In this document: in pieces, positions 1 through 7,773 of the stretch
How positions within the stretch are numbered: position 1 is the first letter of the stretch
How the letters are laid out: every line of letters begins with the position of its first letter
Assembly (NCBI GenBank): GCA_937914895.1
Contig: CALGIL010000274.1
Span: forward strand, 1-22,348
Direction of reading: 5' to 3'
From: an uncultured Angelakisella sp.
GTDB lineage: Bacteria; Bacillota; Clostridia; Oscillospirales; Ruminococcaceae
DNA length: 22,348 bases
Translations under genes and position numbers: made by a program
Notes under the pieces: model-generated
What the model saw: only the letters and a program-made list of their open reading frames with translations
Databases searched by the model: none
What the model was told of the DNA's origin: nothing

Positions 1-20
1 GATGAGAACCCGCATGTGCC

Positions 21-800
21 TTAAGCTTCCGCTTCCTTTGCGTACTTGATTTTTTTAACCTCCCCGGCCAAAGCCTCTACCACAAAAAGCTGGCTTACCA
101 TGCCGTCCAGCCAGCGGCCATACTTTCGGCCGGCCACCCGGGTGGGGGTGAAGAAGGTAAAGTTGGACAGCTTGGCCAGGGATGATTCGGTCCGCCCGGT
201 CAGGGCGATGACACAGACGCCGTTTTCGGCATACTCCTTGGAGATACGGATGATTTCGGCGGTTTCGCCGGTGATGGAAAAGGAAAGGACCACGGCCCGC
301 CGTTGGGGCGAAAAGACCTCGGCGGAATAGCTGATTTCACCGGGGATATTTTGGGCGGCCACCAGGCCGGTGCGGCGGAGGTGGCTGGCGGCCAGCGAGG
401 CGATGTGGCTGGAGTTGCCATAGCCCTGGCATATGACAAAATCGGCATGACAAAGGGTCTCGGCGCAGAGGCGGAGCATCTCCTTGTCCAGGCCGGACTG
501 GCACAGCTGAAGAATCTCCCCCCAGTCGTCGGCCAGGGTGTCGGTCTCCTTGCGCGAAGCGGAGCCCTGATACAGGACCTGACTGAGATCGGCCATAAAG
601 GTGCGATAGGAGGAGTAGCCGCACGCGTTGATCATCCGCATCACAGAGGCCTGCCCCACGCCCGCGTCGCAGGCCAGCTGATTCAGGGTCACGTGAAGAA
701 AATAGTGGCCGTCCTCCTCGCCAAGGACGAAGTCGGCTACCTTTTTCACGGCTTTTGTCATGTTGGGATAGGCAATTTGAATTGCGTTGAGAATGTCCAT
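21..800 (-). CDS. RpiR/MurR-family transcriptional regulator with SIS domain
   Basis: Sugar-phosphate-responsive DNA-binding regulator, 259 aa from the chosen start. An N-terminal RpiR-type helix-turn-helix lies around residues 38-65 (LNQLACDAGVGQASVMRM), and a SIS phosphosugar-binding domain covers about residues 105-240 (VICQGYGNSSHIA and SFSITGETAEI are the usual SIS loops). An in-frame ATG lies 21 bases further upstream at 821, but only the ATG at 800 has a good ribosome binding site (AGAGG, 6-base spacing), so 800 is preferred. The gene diverges from a PTS operon, which by usual RpiR practice is its likely target. The ligand cannot be read from the sequence; a hexose or amino-sugar phosphate is the family norm. 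Family assignment is secure, target is inference. Confidence 0.93.
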   Translation of the reverse strand: MDILNAIQIAYPNMTKAVKKVADFVLGEEDGHYFLHVTLNQLACDAGVGQASVMRMINACGYSSYRTFMADLSQVLYQGSASRKETDTLADDWGEILQLCQSGLDKEMLRLCAETLCHADFVICQGYGNSSHIASLAASHLRRTGLVAAQNIPGEISYSAEVFSPQRRAVVLSFSITGETAEIIRISKEYAENGVCVIALTGRTESSLAKLSNFTFFTPTRVAGRKYGRWLDGMVSQLFVVEALAGEVKKIKYAKEAEA

Positions 801-962
801 AGAGAACCTCTGCGTTATCATATTGACGTTGACGCCCCCAAAACAACATTCACAAAGGGGCGGGGGAGCGGACGGGAAAAGAACGAAGCTGATACCCAGC
901 GGAGAGAACGGTCAATCCGTCCCGTTAAGCAGGGATAAGGGAAAAGGCGAGTGTTCACCTCA

Positions 963-991
963 AGCATATAGAATTGGAGCGGAAAAGTCAA
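963..991 (-). promoter_or_regulatory. Predicted sigma-A promoter of the rpiR-type gene
   Basis: Read on the minus strand: -35 TTGACT at 991-986, a 17-base spacer, and -10 TATGCT at 968-963. The leader to the start codon at 800 would be about 155 bases. Prediction from consensus match only. Confidence 0.55.
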
Positions 992-1027
992 GATGATTTT
1001 TTTTTCGGAGCAAAACATCTTTTTCTG

Positions 1028-1056
1028 TTGACTTTTGCCACAGACCATGTCAAAAT
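1028..1056 (+). promoter_or_regulatory. Predicted sigma-A promoter of the PTS operon
   Basis: -35 TTGACT at 1028-1033, a 17-base spacer, and a weak -10 CAAAAT at 1051-1056. The poor -10 box would fit a promoter that needs an activator. The two divergent promoters leave 36 bases between their -35 boxes. No sigma-54 -24/-12 pair was seen, although many mannose-family PTS operons use one. Confidence 0.45.
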
Positions 1057-1066
1057 AAACTAAATG

Positions 1067-1105
1067 CTCCAAATGCGAGGAGGAGTTTGGAGTAAAGTAT
1101 CCAAA
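1067..1105. promoter_or_regulatory. Operator-like inverted repeats in the PTS leader
   Basis: Three copies of one element lie between the predicted promoter and the IIB start: CTCCAAA at 1067-1073, its reverse complement TTTGGAG at 1086-1092, and TCCAAA at 1100-1105. The first pair can form a 7-bp stem; the second pair is a 6+6 bp dyad with an 8-base gap. The position just downstream of the -10 box suits a repressor site for the divergent RpiR protein, but that link is inference. Confidence 0.4.
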
Positions 1106-1139
1106 TGTTTCCAGCTGCAGAACGAGAGGAGAGTAGTGC

Positions 1140-1628
1140 ATGATCAAACTGATTCGCTGTGACGACCGACTGATCCACGGACAATGCGTAACCCAGATCA
1201 TCCCCATCTACGGCATCAAATCCATCATCGCCATTGACAATGCCACGGCCAGCAATGCCATGCTGAAGAAAATATTCATCATGGCCGCGCCCGCGGGGGT
1301 CAAGACTGTTGTGGCCACCGAGGATGAATCCATTCCCCTTATCCAGGCGGCCCTTCAGGATGCCGTACCCACCCTCATCCTTATGCGGGTGCCCACACTG
1401 ATGGAACGCCTGCTGAAGGAGTGCCCGGGCCTTCCCAAAGACCTGAACGTGGCTTCGGTGCCCAAGCGGCCCAACCTGGAGATGACGGAGCTCTACCCCG
1501 GCATTTTCTTCTCCTCGGAGGAAATCTCCGCCGCCAGGCGCATGGCCGCCGATGGGGTTCACATCTGGCTCCAAAAGGTTCCCAACTCCACTCTGCTTGA
1601 GTGGGAAAACATCCAGAACAAGCTTTAA
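1140..1628 (+). CDS. PTS mannose/fructose/sorbose-family EIIB
   Basis: Cytoplasmic IIB phosphotransfer component of 162 aa, the usual length for a stand-alone IIB of this family. It begins with the hallmark IRCDDRLIHGQ, whose His13 is the expected phosphorylated residue. It takes phosphate from a IIA domain and passes it to the sugar carried by the IIC/IID complex. A GAGAGGAGAG ribosome binding site precedes the ATG. It is the first gene of the IIB-IIC-IID operon, and no IIA gene follows. The sugar cannot be assigned. Confidence 0.93.
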   Translation: MIKLIRCDDRLIHGQCVTQIIPIYGIKSIIAIDNATASNAMLKKIFIMAAPAGVKTVVATEDESIPLIQAALQDAVPTLILMRVPTLMERLLKECPGLPKDLNVASVPKRPNLEMTELYPGIFFSSEEISAARRMAADGVHIWLQKVPNSTLLEWENIQNKL

Positions 1629-1654
1629 GAACAAACGATAAAGGAGAGAGAATA

Positions 1655-2440
1655 GTGCAAATTACTGTGCTCCAGGCGATTCTCCTAGGTATTGCTTCCT
1701 ATGCCTACAACTCCGGCATCTTAGGCGGCTGGATCTTCCTTAATATCTGCAGCCGCCCCCTGACCATCGCCTTTGCCATCGGCCTTATCATGGGCGATAT
1801 GAAGACGGCCATGATCATCGGCTGCGTCATTCAGGCCCTGTATCTGGGCGCCACCTCCATCGGCGGCGTGCAGTCCATGCCCGCCATTGGCATGTCCATG
1901 TTCTTTGGCATCCCCATCGCCATGGCCGCCAGCTCCGGGCCGGAGGAGGCCGCCGCCCTGGCCCTGACCATCTGCCTGGCCTGCTCGGCCATAGAGACTC
2001 CCCTAAAGTCCTTTGGCAATATTGTAAAGCAGGCGGCCCTGCACCATGTGGATAGCTTTGTGCACCGGAACAAGCTTAAGCAAGCCATTGCCGCCACCTA
2101 TATCTGGCAGCAGGGGCTGTGCTTTTTGATGTACGGCCTGCCCGTCATGCTGCTGGCCCTGGTTGGCCAGGATGCCATCATCACCATGGTGGCGCTGCTT
2201 CCCCCATGGGTTACGGGGGTTATTACCACCTTTACCTCCCTGCTGCGGACCCTTGGCTTTGGTCTGCTGCTTGCGGGCCTTTTAAAGAACAAGGCCCAGT
2301 GGTTTCTGTTCCTGTTCGGCTTTGCCCTGGTCAAGGGCATGGGCATCAGTGTCCTGTCCCTCACCTTTATCGGACTGGGCATCGCCTATCTGGTTTTCGT
2401 CCTCTCCGATAAGGGCGAGACTACGAAACTGGGGGTGTAA
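1655..2440 (+). CDS. PTS mannose/fructose/sorbose-family EIIC
   Basis: Membrane sugar-translocating subunit, 261 aa. The start is a GTG at 1655 placed 8 bases after AAGGAG (1641-1646); the open frame upstream of this would overlap the IIB gene and has no start with a binding site. The protein is hydrophobic throughout with several membrane segments and carries family-typical stretches such as GDMKTAMIIGCVIQALYLG and GGVQSMPAIG. It lies 26 bases after IIB and is separated from IID by only 2 bases, so the genes are translated together. Together with IID it forms the membrane channel complex. Substrate is unknown. Confidence 0.93.
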   Translation: MQITVLQAILLGIASYAYNSGILGGWIFLNICSRPLTIAFAIGLIMGDMKTAMIIGCVIQALYLGATSIGGVQSMPAIGMSMFFGIPIAMAASSGPEEAAALALTICLACSAIETPLKSFGNIVKQAALHHVDSFVHRNKLKQAIAATYIWQQGLCFLMYGLPVMLLALVGQDAIITMVALLPPWVTGVITTFTSLLRTLGFGLLLAGLLKNKAQWFLFLFGFALVKGMGISVLSLTFIGLGIAYLVFVLSDKGETTKLGV

Positions 2441-2442
2441 AA

Positions 2443-3309
2443 ATGGCCGTGAATACCAATATGCCGGCGGTCTCCAATGAAGAGCGCCTTGCCGGACTGA
2501 AAAATGACAAGAAATTTATCAACCGCATGTTCTGGTGGCTCATGTTTCATATTACGCAGCTGTTTACCATGGAGCGCATGATGGGCTGCTCCATGGCCAT
2601 GATGATGGCCTCGGCCCGGGAGGACCTTTATCCCGGCGACCCCGAAAAGCAAAGGGACCTGGTGGAGCGGCACATGGTTTTCTTCAACACCCAGCAGGGC
2701 TTTGGTTCTATTATTTGGGGGATTTGTCTGGGCATGGAGATCGAACAAGCCCGCACCGGCGAGGTGCCCAACGACATCATCCAAACCATCAAAACAGCTC
2801 TGGCCAGCCCCATTGCCGGCATCGGCGATACCCTTTGGCAGATTCTTTTTACCCCCATTTTACTTTCCATCGGCATCGGTCTGTCCTCGCAAGGTTCTCC
2901 TCTGGGCGCCATTGTGGTCATTGTGGTTTATGCCGCGGTAAACTTCCCCCTGACCTATACGCTCTTTACGCTGGGTATCCGGGCCGGTGTGGACGGCGCC
3001 GAAACGCTCATAGGTTCCGCCCTCAAGGACCGTTTGATGCTGGCGGTGGAAACCCTGGGGATTATCATCGTGGGCGGCACCGTGGGCAGCATGGTCAATA
3101 TCCGCACCGCTTTGGAGTTCAACATTAACGGCGTGGTCGTCAACCTGCAGGAACAGGTCTTTGACGCCATTTATCCCGGTGTGTTCTCGCTGATTTGCTT
3201 CTACCTTACCTACTGGCTGATTAAGGAAAAGAAATGGTCGGCCATGAAGATTATGCTGGTGATGCTGGCGGTGGCCGCCGTTGGCTACTTCACCAAGATT
3301 CTTGCCTGA
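2443..3309 (+). CDS. PTS mannose/fructose/sorbose-family EIID
   Basis: Membrane component IID, 288 aa, unique to the mannose superfamily. The N-terminal part carries the conserved FFNTQQGFGSIIWG region and the family loop SPIAGIGDTLWQ; several hydrophobic segments follow, ending with FSLICFYLTYWL. The start ATG lies 2 bases after the IIC stop with only a weak GGGGGTG binding site, consistent with translational coupling. It is the last gene of the operon; a 16-bp hairpin follows 41 bases later. The family is certain, the sugar is not. Confidence 0.94.
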   Translation: MAVNTNMPAVSNEERLAGLKNDKKFINRMFWWLMFHITQLFTMERMMGCSMAMMMASAREDLYPGDPEKQRDLVERHMVFFNTQQGFGSIIWGICLGMEIEQARTGEVPNDIIQTIKTALASPIAGIGDTLWQILFTPILLSIGIGLSSQGSPLGAIVVIVVYAAVNFPLTYTLFTLGIRAGVDGAETLIGSALKDRLMLAVETLGIIIVGGTVGSMVNIRTALEFNINGVVVNLQEQVFDAIYPGVFSLICFYLTYWLIKEKKWSAMKIMLVMLAVAAVGYFTKILA

Positions 3310-3350
3310 TTTTGCATTTTCTCCTCCTCTCTTTCTTCCTCTCACACGGT

Positions 3351-3394
3351 AAATCAAAGGAGCCGGGCAGATTGCGCTCCGGCTCCTTTGATTT
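3351..3394 (+). terminator. Hairpin terminator after the PTS operon
   Basis: Perfect 16-bp inverted repeat, AAATCAAAGGAGCCGG at 3351-3366 against 3379-3394, with a 12-base loop. The distal arm ends in TTTGATTT followed by GATTTG, so the U-tract is interrupted but present. Confidence 0.75.
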
Positions 3395-3425
3395 GATTTG
3401 AACGGAATGGAAAGGACTGCTCGCC

Positions 3426-3929
3426 ATGGATTTTAGTTTTACCCTCCAAAAAGAGGAATATCGGGATTACTGGGCCTGCCGGATGCTGGGGGATCCCTCC
3501 TTTCGAAAGCTCCGGCACCGCTGCTGGCTCATCCTGCCGGGGATCCTGCTCCTCCTAATCGCCATTTTCTTTCCGGTACCCTGGTGGGTTTGGCCGCTGG
3601 CGGTGGGCGGGAGCCTTTTATGGGTATTACTGGTTAATTATCTGGTGGCCCGAAGCATGAAAAAAGCCGCCGCACAACGGGCGGAGCAGGCGGGGGACGA
3701 AGCGTATCAGCCGCTTCATGTGGAGCTGAAGGAGGGGAAGCTCTGGGTCAACAACACCCGGAGAAGGCTGAAGGACTATCGGATTTTTTCCAACCTGCTT
3801 CTTCTGTTTTTGGAGGACAGCGACTGCGTAATTCTGCCCCAACGGGTCTTTGGAGAGGGGAATGAGAGCTTTCGCCGGGTGGCCGATGCGTTGGAGCAAT
3901 GCCTGAAGAAGGAAGGCGGTTTCGATTAG
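3426..3929 (+). CDS. YcxB-like membrane protein of unknown function
   Basis: Small membrane protein of 167 aa. A short cytoplasmic start (FTLQKEEYRDYW) leads to two adjacent membrane helices at about residues 33-50 and 53-74, followed by a soluble C-terminal domain (about 95-160) with the pattern LHVELKEGKLWV ... RRRLKDY ... LPQRVF that resembles the YcxB-like C-terminal domain. This topology is typical of that family, whose function is not known. AAAGGA lies 9 bases before the ATG. The gene stands alone between two hairpins, so it is probably its own transcript or depends on read-through from the PTS operon. I see no clear promoter in the 31 bases between the upstream hairpin and the start. 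Confidence 0.75.
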   Translation: MDFSFTLQKEEYRDYWACRMLGDPSFRKLRHRCWLILPGILLLLIAIFFPVPWWVWPLAVGGSLLWVLLVNYLVARSMKKAAAQRAEQAGDEAYQPLHVELKEGKLWVNNTRRRLKDYRIFSNLLLLFLEDSDCVILPQRVFGEGNESFRRVADALEQCLKKEGGFD

Positions 3930-3930
3930 G

Positions 3931-3948
3931 GGGCAGCGGGGGCTGCCC
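3931..3948 (+). terminator. Short GC-rich hairpin terminator
   Basis: GGGCAGC at 3931-3937, a GGGG loop, and GCTGCCC at 3942-3948, followed by TTTCT. It begins 2 bases after the stop codon of the YcxB-like gene. Confidence 0.6.
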
Positions 3949-4014
3949 TTTCTATGGCTCTGCCAAACAGGGCCTTAAGCACTTCGACTATGACTATAAG
4001 GAGATAAAGATTGA

Positions 4015-5397
4015 ATGACAAAATCTGAAGCACAGGGAAGGGTGGGGCTCGACCTGACCACCGGCCCAATTTTAAAAAACCTGCTGATCTTTGCCGGCCC
4101 CATGGTGCTGACCAGTCTGGTCCAACAGCTTTACTCCATGGTGGATGTGGCTGTAATTGGACAGTATGTGGGCAATGTGGGCACGGTGGGTGTCGGCGTG
4201 GGGGGCGAGATGGCCGACCTGGTGGCGCCGGTGGCCATGGGCTTTGCCAGCGCCGGACAGATCTTCATTTCCCAGCTGGTGGGGGCCAGGGATGAGGATC
4301 GGATCAAAAAAACGGTGGGGACGCTGATCACCTTTATGATGGGACTTTCGGTGATTTTGATGCTTGCGGCCTTCCTTCTCTGCACGCCGGTGCTCAGGCT
4401 GCTTCAATGTCCCGGGGAGGCCTGGGGCCAGGCCAGAAACTATATGCTCATCACCGCCCTGGGGTACCCTTTTATCTTCGGCTACAACGCCGTGGTGGGC
4501 GTTCTCCAGGGTATGGGGGAATCCAAAAAGCCGCTTATGTTCATCCTGGTGGCCGCGACCATCAACATTGTATTGGACATCTTTTTAGTGGCGGTCATTC
4601 CCCTGGGGGCCGCCGGAACCGCCATTGCCACGGTGGCATCCCAGGCCGGGTCCTTTCTGGCCACCTTCTACTTTATGTGGAAGCGGAAGGAGCAGTTTGA
4701 CTTTGAACCGAAGCTTTCTTATTTCAAAGTTGATAGGGAGCTTCTGAAAGTAATTGTCAAGGTGGGCATTCCCCAGGTGGTTCGGACCATGTTTGTCCGG
4801 GTAGGCACCCTGTGGGTCAACGCCAATATCAACAGCTTCGGCTCGGTTGTATCGGGCACCAACGTGGTGGGCAACAAGCTTCAGAAATTTCTCGAGGTTT
4901 TCGTCCAGGGCATCAACAGCGCCTCGGCGGCCATGATTGGCCAAAACCTGGGGGCAAGTGAAGTTGAACGCGCCCGGAAGATCACCCTTTATACATACGT
5001 TTCGGCCACCGTCTGTGCCGCCGTATCGGGGCTGCTGTGCCTTGCCATCCCCCATCAAATCTTCCGTATTTTCACGCCGGATGAGGCAGTCATCCAGCTG
5101 GGCGGCACATTCCTGCGAATCTTTATCATACATTTCTTCGCCTCGGCCTTTACGGGCTCCTTCCAATCCATGGTCACAGGCTGCGGCTTTGTGGAGCTGG
5201 GCTTTGCCATCGGCATTATGGACGGCCTGGTGTGCAAGGTCGGGCTAAGCTGGCTCTTCATGACCGTGTTCAACATGGGGTATCTGGGTCTTTGGTGGGG
5301 CGTGGCCTGCTCCCGGATTCTGCCCGGCTGTATTTGCCTGGGGTATTTCCTAAGCGGCAAGTGGAAGACGAGGAAGCTGCTGGTGGAAAAGAAATAA
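4015..5397 (+). CDS. MATE-family multidrug/metabolite efflux transporter
   Basis: Cation-coupled exporter of the inner membrane, 460 aa, normal for the family, with about 12 hydrophobic segments in two homologous halves. Family features include the N-terminal FAGPMVLTSLVQQLYSMVDV, which resembles the usual P-x-x-x-x-x-x-x-x-x-N/D-x-x region, IGQYVGNVGTVGVG, and GYPFIFGYNAVVGVLQGMG in the first half. The start ATG has AAGGAG 11 bases upstream. It is the first gene of a three-gene run with a HAD protein (26-base gap) and an MBL hydrolase. The substrate is not readable; many clostridial MATE proteins of this type are only broadly annotated as NorM/DinF-like. Confidence 0.92.
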   Translation: MTKSEAQGRVGLDLTTGPILKNLLIFAGPMVLTSLVQQLYSMVDVAVIGQYVGNVGTVGVGVGGEMADLVAPVAMGFASAGQIFISQLVGARDEDRIKKTVGTLITFMMGLSVILMLAAFLLCTPVLRLLQCPGEAWGQARNYMLITALGYPFIFGYNAVVGVLQGMGESKKPLMFILVAATINIVLDIFLVAVIPLGAAGTAIATVASQAGSFLATFYFMWKRKEQFDFEPKLSYFKVDRELLKVIVKVGIPQVVRTMFVRVGTLWVNANINSFGSVVSGTNVVGNKLQKFLEVFVQGINSASAAMIGQNLGASEVERARKITLYTYVSATVCAAVSGLLCLAIPHQIFRIFTPDEAVIQLGGTFLRIFIIHFFASAFTGSFQSMVTGCGFVELGFAIGIMDGLVCKVGLSWLFMTVFNMGYLGLWWGVACSRILPGCICLGYFLSGKWKTRKLLVEKK

Positions 5398-5423
5398 ACC
5401 GGCAGGGGGCGGGAGGAAACAGC

Positions 5424-6092
5424 ATGAATCCAGAGCGTATCAAAGCGGCTCTCTTTGATTTTGACGGCGTCATCTGTCAGACCGAGACCTACCGGATGGA
5501 CTACTGCGAAGATCAGCTGGCCCGGTGCGGCGTCCGGGTGGAGGACCGAAGGGCGCTGTATGGGCTTGTCGGCGCGCCCCCAAAGGTTCCCCACCAGGAC
5601 CGGGGCCGGTATATGGACGGGCTCTTTGGTGGCCAGGCGGCCTACCGGCTTTACAGGGAGGAGCTGACTGTCTTCCCCCGGCTGGAATACCGCTATGGGG
5701 AGCTGCTTACCCCCGGTCTTTGCCAAACGGTGGCAAGGCTGCGGCAGGCCGGGCTCCTTACCGGCGTGGCCTCCAACTCCAGCAGTGGGGTGCTAAGGCG
5801 CGGGCTGGAGGAGTGCGGGCTTGCCGGCAGCTTTGATGCGGTCGTTTCGGGCTGGGACCTGGACCGGCGAAAGCCCGACCCCTATATATACGGACTGCTG
5901 ATGGACAGACTGCGCGTCGGGCCCGAGGAATGCGTCATTGTGGAGGATTCCCAAAACGGGATACAGGCCGGGCGGGCCAGCGGGGCTGCCGCGGTCTTCG
6001 CCCTGCGGGACCGGGATGGGCTTCTGGACCAGCATGGATGCGACCGGGTCCTCGCCCATATCACGCAGCTGCTGACAGAACTGAAACTTTAA
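5424..6092 (+). CDS. HAD-superfamily phosphatase/beta-phosphoglucomutase-like protein
   Basis: Cytoplasmic HAD hydrolase of 222 aa. The four HAD motifs are all present: FDFDGVI with nucleophile Asp12 and acid/base Asp14, motif II VASNSS with Ser118, motif III Lys150 in RRKPDP, and motif IV IVEDSQNG with Glu174-Asp175. The helical cap between residues 16 and 90 puts it in the subfamily I group that holds beta-phosphoglucomutase and many sugar-phosphate phosphatases. Start: ATG at 5424 with GGGAGG 7 bases upstream; the open frame extends further upstream into the MATE gene but has no supported start there. Whether it is a mutase or phosphatase cannot be decided from the motifs alone. Confidence 0.9.
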   Translation: MNPERIKAALFDFDGVICQTETYRMDYCEDQLARCGVRVEDRRALYGLVGAPPKVPHQDRGRYMDGLFGGQAAYRLYREELTVFPRLEYRYGELLTPGLCQTVARLRQAGLLTGVASNSSSGVLRRGLEECGLAGSFDAVVSGWDLDRRKPDPYIYGLLMDRLRVGPEECVIVEDSQNGIQAGRASGAAAVFALRDRDGLLDQHGCDRVLAHITQLLTELKL

Positions 6093-6120
6093 TCAATCAC
6101 AGGAAAGCGAGGAAGCCATT

Positions 6121-7143
6121 ATGCCAGGAGGAACGCCCATTCCCAACCGCTACATCAGGTCCAATCTGAAATCCCACCGAATTCTGTGGGAGGAGGAGCA
6201 CCCCTGCCGCTGGCCCTTTATGAAAATTTTGCGGGAGACCAGCTCCCTGAAGGAATTTTACCCGGAAATCAATCCCTATGTGGAGGCCTATAAGGTCCGG
6301 GATAATGTCTGGGCGCTGTTCCAGGAGTCCATGGACGGGGCGGGCGATTTGTGGATGTATGTCATCGACGGCCCCGAGAAGGTCATGCTTGTGGATACCG
6401 GCTTTGGCGTGGGGGACCTGAAGGGACTGGTCCAACACTTGGTAAAAAGCAGGGATAAGGAGATTATTGCAGCCAATACCCACCACCATTATGACCATGC
6501 CTACGGCAACGCCCAATTTGACAAATGCTACTGCCACAAGGACGAGGAATATTCCATGCGCCTGCGGGCCATGAGCCCCACCATCTGGGATTACCTCTTC
6601 GACGAAAGCGGAAAGAACATCTATACCCAGTTTGACCGGGCCGACATCATCCCCTACAAGGAGTACGAGCTGATCCCCGTCCCCACCGGGCACATCTTTG
6701 ACCTGGGGGACGGATATGAGGTGGAGGCCGTCCCCCTTCGGGGCCATTCGGCGGGGCAGTGCGCCTACCTGGACAGACGCAACCACATCCTCTTTGCTGG
6801 GGACATCACCGGCGTAGGCGGCGGCTACGGGGCCGACCCGGCCGCCGACAACTGCAATGTGGAAACCCTCTGGCGGGACATGCAGGCTGTGGCAGCGCGG
6901 CTGGACGAGATAGAGTCCATTTTCCCCGGCCATGGGTGCTGGGATGTAACCAGCTCCATTTTGCGGTTTGAGCTGGACGCTTTGAACCGAATCATGGAAG
7001 CCCCCGAGGGAAACGCCGATGGAACCCGGCTCTTTCGTCGGAACGGGGAGGAGGTCAGGATGTTCACCATGAACATTCACCAGGGCACCGCCGTCCGTTA
7101 CAACCTGGAGCATGTCTACCGCAAGACACCCTACCAAAGATAA
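6121..7143 (+). CDS. Metallo-beta-lactamase-fold hydrolase
   Basis: Cytoplasmic MBL-fold enzyme of 340 aa with no signal peptide. The metal-binding set is complete: HxHxDH at His121, His123, Asp125, His126, then His209 in RGHSAGQ, Asp228 in FAGDITG and His271 in FPGHG, so a binuclear metal centre is expected. An N-terminal extension of about 75 residues precedes the fold and a C-terminal stretch of about 60 follows it. GAGG lies 8 bases before the ATG. It is the last gene of the MATE-HAD-MBL run, 28 bases after the HAD gene, and ends at a hairpin. The substrate is unknown; family members hydrolyse thioesters, lactones, phosphodiesters and others. Confidence 0.88.
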   Translation: MPGGTPIPNRYIRSNLKSHRILWEEEHPCRWPFMKILRETSSLKEFYPEINPYVEAYKVRDNVWALFQESMDGAGDLWMYVIDGPEKVMLVDTGFGVGDLKGLVQHLVKSRDKEIIAANTHHHYDHAYGNAQFDKCYCHKDEEYSMRLRAMSPTIWDYLFDESGKNIYTQFDRADIIPYKEYELIPVPTGHIFDLGDGYEVEAVPLRGHSAGQCAYLDRRNHILFAGDITGVGGGYGADPAADNCNVETLWRDMQAVAARLDEIESIFPGHGCWDVTSSILRFELDALNRIMEAPEGNADGTRLFRRNGEEVRMFTMNIHQGTAVRYNLEHVYRKTPYQR

Positions 7144-7161
7144 AAACAGAACGCTTCATAA

Positions 7162-7197
7162 AAGGCGGAAGCAGCTTGGATGTACTGCTTCCGCCTT
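7162..7197. terminator. Bidirectional hairpin terminator
   Basis: Perfect 13-bp inverted repeat, AAGGCGGAAGCAG at 7162-7174 against 7185-7197, with a 10-base loop. It lies between the convergent MBL gene and the MarR/ABC operon. The T-run is better in the minus direction (CCTTTTATG) than in the plus direction. Confidence 0.7.
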
Positions 7198-7315
7198 CAA
7201 CTGAAGAGAAACCGCCGGCGCGGTGCGAGGCCGGGGCGGGCGGTGTCTTCTCAACAGATAGCTCTATGGGTGATCCTTTTGGAAAAACGCTGAGATTGGC
7301 TGGGCAGGGGGCCTG

Positions 7316-7756
7316 TCACAGGGCTTCCGTATTGTCCTGCATCCTGCGCAGCAGGCGGATCAGCGCCTCTTCCTCCTCCACACTGATTCCCGCCACCAAA
7401 GCCGCGTTCCACGCATGCAGGCACTGGCGGATGCGGGGGACCAGCGCCGCGCCCCGGTCGGTCAGGTCAATTTGATACTGCCGCCGGTTGTCCTCGTCCT
7501 GCCTGCGCACAATGTACCCCAAATCCTCCAGCTTGCGCGCAATCCGCGCGATGTTGGCCTTGTCGGTGTGCTGATGCTCCGCCAGCTGGTCCTGGCTGGA
7601 GCCGGGGTTCCGCGCCAAAAACAGCAGGCAGCGGTACATGGGCCCGTGGAGCCCGGTGCCCTGGAGGCTGCTGTCCATGTACTGCCTGCGCTTTTGCTCC
7701 AGCTGCCGGATGCTTCGTCCAATTACGCGGTTCAGGTCGGAATCATCATATTCCAT
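7316..7756 (-). CDS. MarR-family transcriptional regulator
   Basis: Winged-helix regulator of 146 aa, normal MarR length. Dimerisation helices flank a wHTH at about residues 40-102, with the recognition region DKANIARIARKLEDLGYI and the wing motif DEDNRR (residues 87-92, the classic D-x-D-x-R). A GGGGGTGAG binding site precedes the ATG. It is the third gene of the operon, 17 bases after the second ABC subunit. Drug-type ABC pairs are often under a co-transcribed MarR repressor, and a good inverted repeat sits on the operon promoter at 11418-11452. Autorepression relieved by a transported ligand is the likely mode, by inference. Confidence 0.92.
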   Translation of the reverse strand: MEYDDSDLNRVIGRSIRQLEQKRRQYMDSSLQGTGLHGPMYRCLLFLARNPGSSQDQLAEHQHTDKANIARIARKLEDLGYIVRRQDEDNRRQYQIDLTDRGAALVPRIRQCLHAWNAALVAGISVEEEEALIRLLRRMQDNTEAL

Positions 7757-7773
7757 CTTCTCACCCCCGTCCT

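Noticed and set aside
303..938. Plus-strand open frame of 211 codons opposite the RpiR gene
   Set aside because: No ribosome binding site and no recognisable domain; the minus-strand RpiR/SIS protein explains the region fully.
1021..1139. Sigma-54 promoter for the PTS operon
   Set aside because: No TGGCAC-N5-TTGC pair was found and no LevR/ManR-type activator is present in the window.
6097..7137. Minus-strand open frame of 346 codons opposite the MBL gene
   Set aside because: No domain or binding site; antisense shadow of an MBL protein with a complete metal site.
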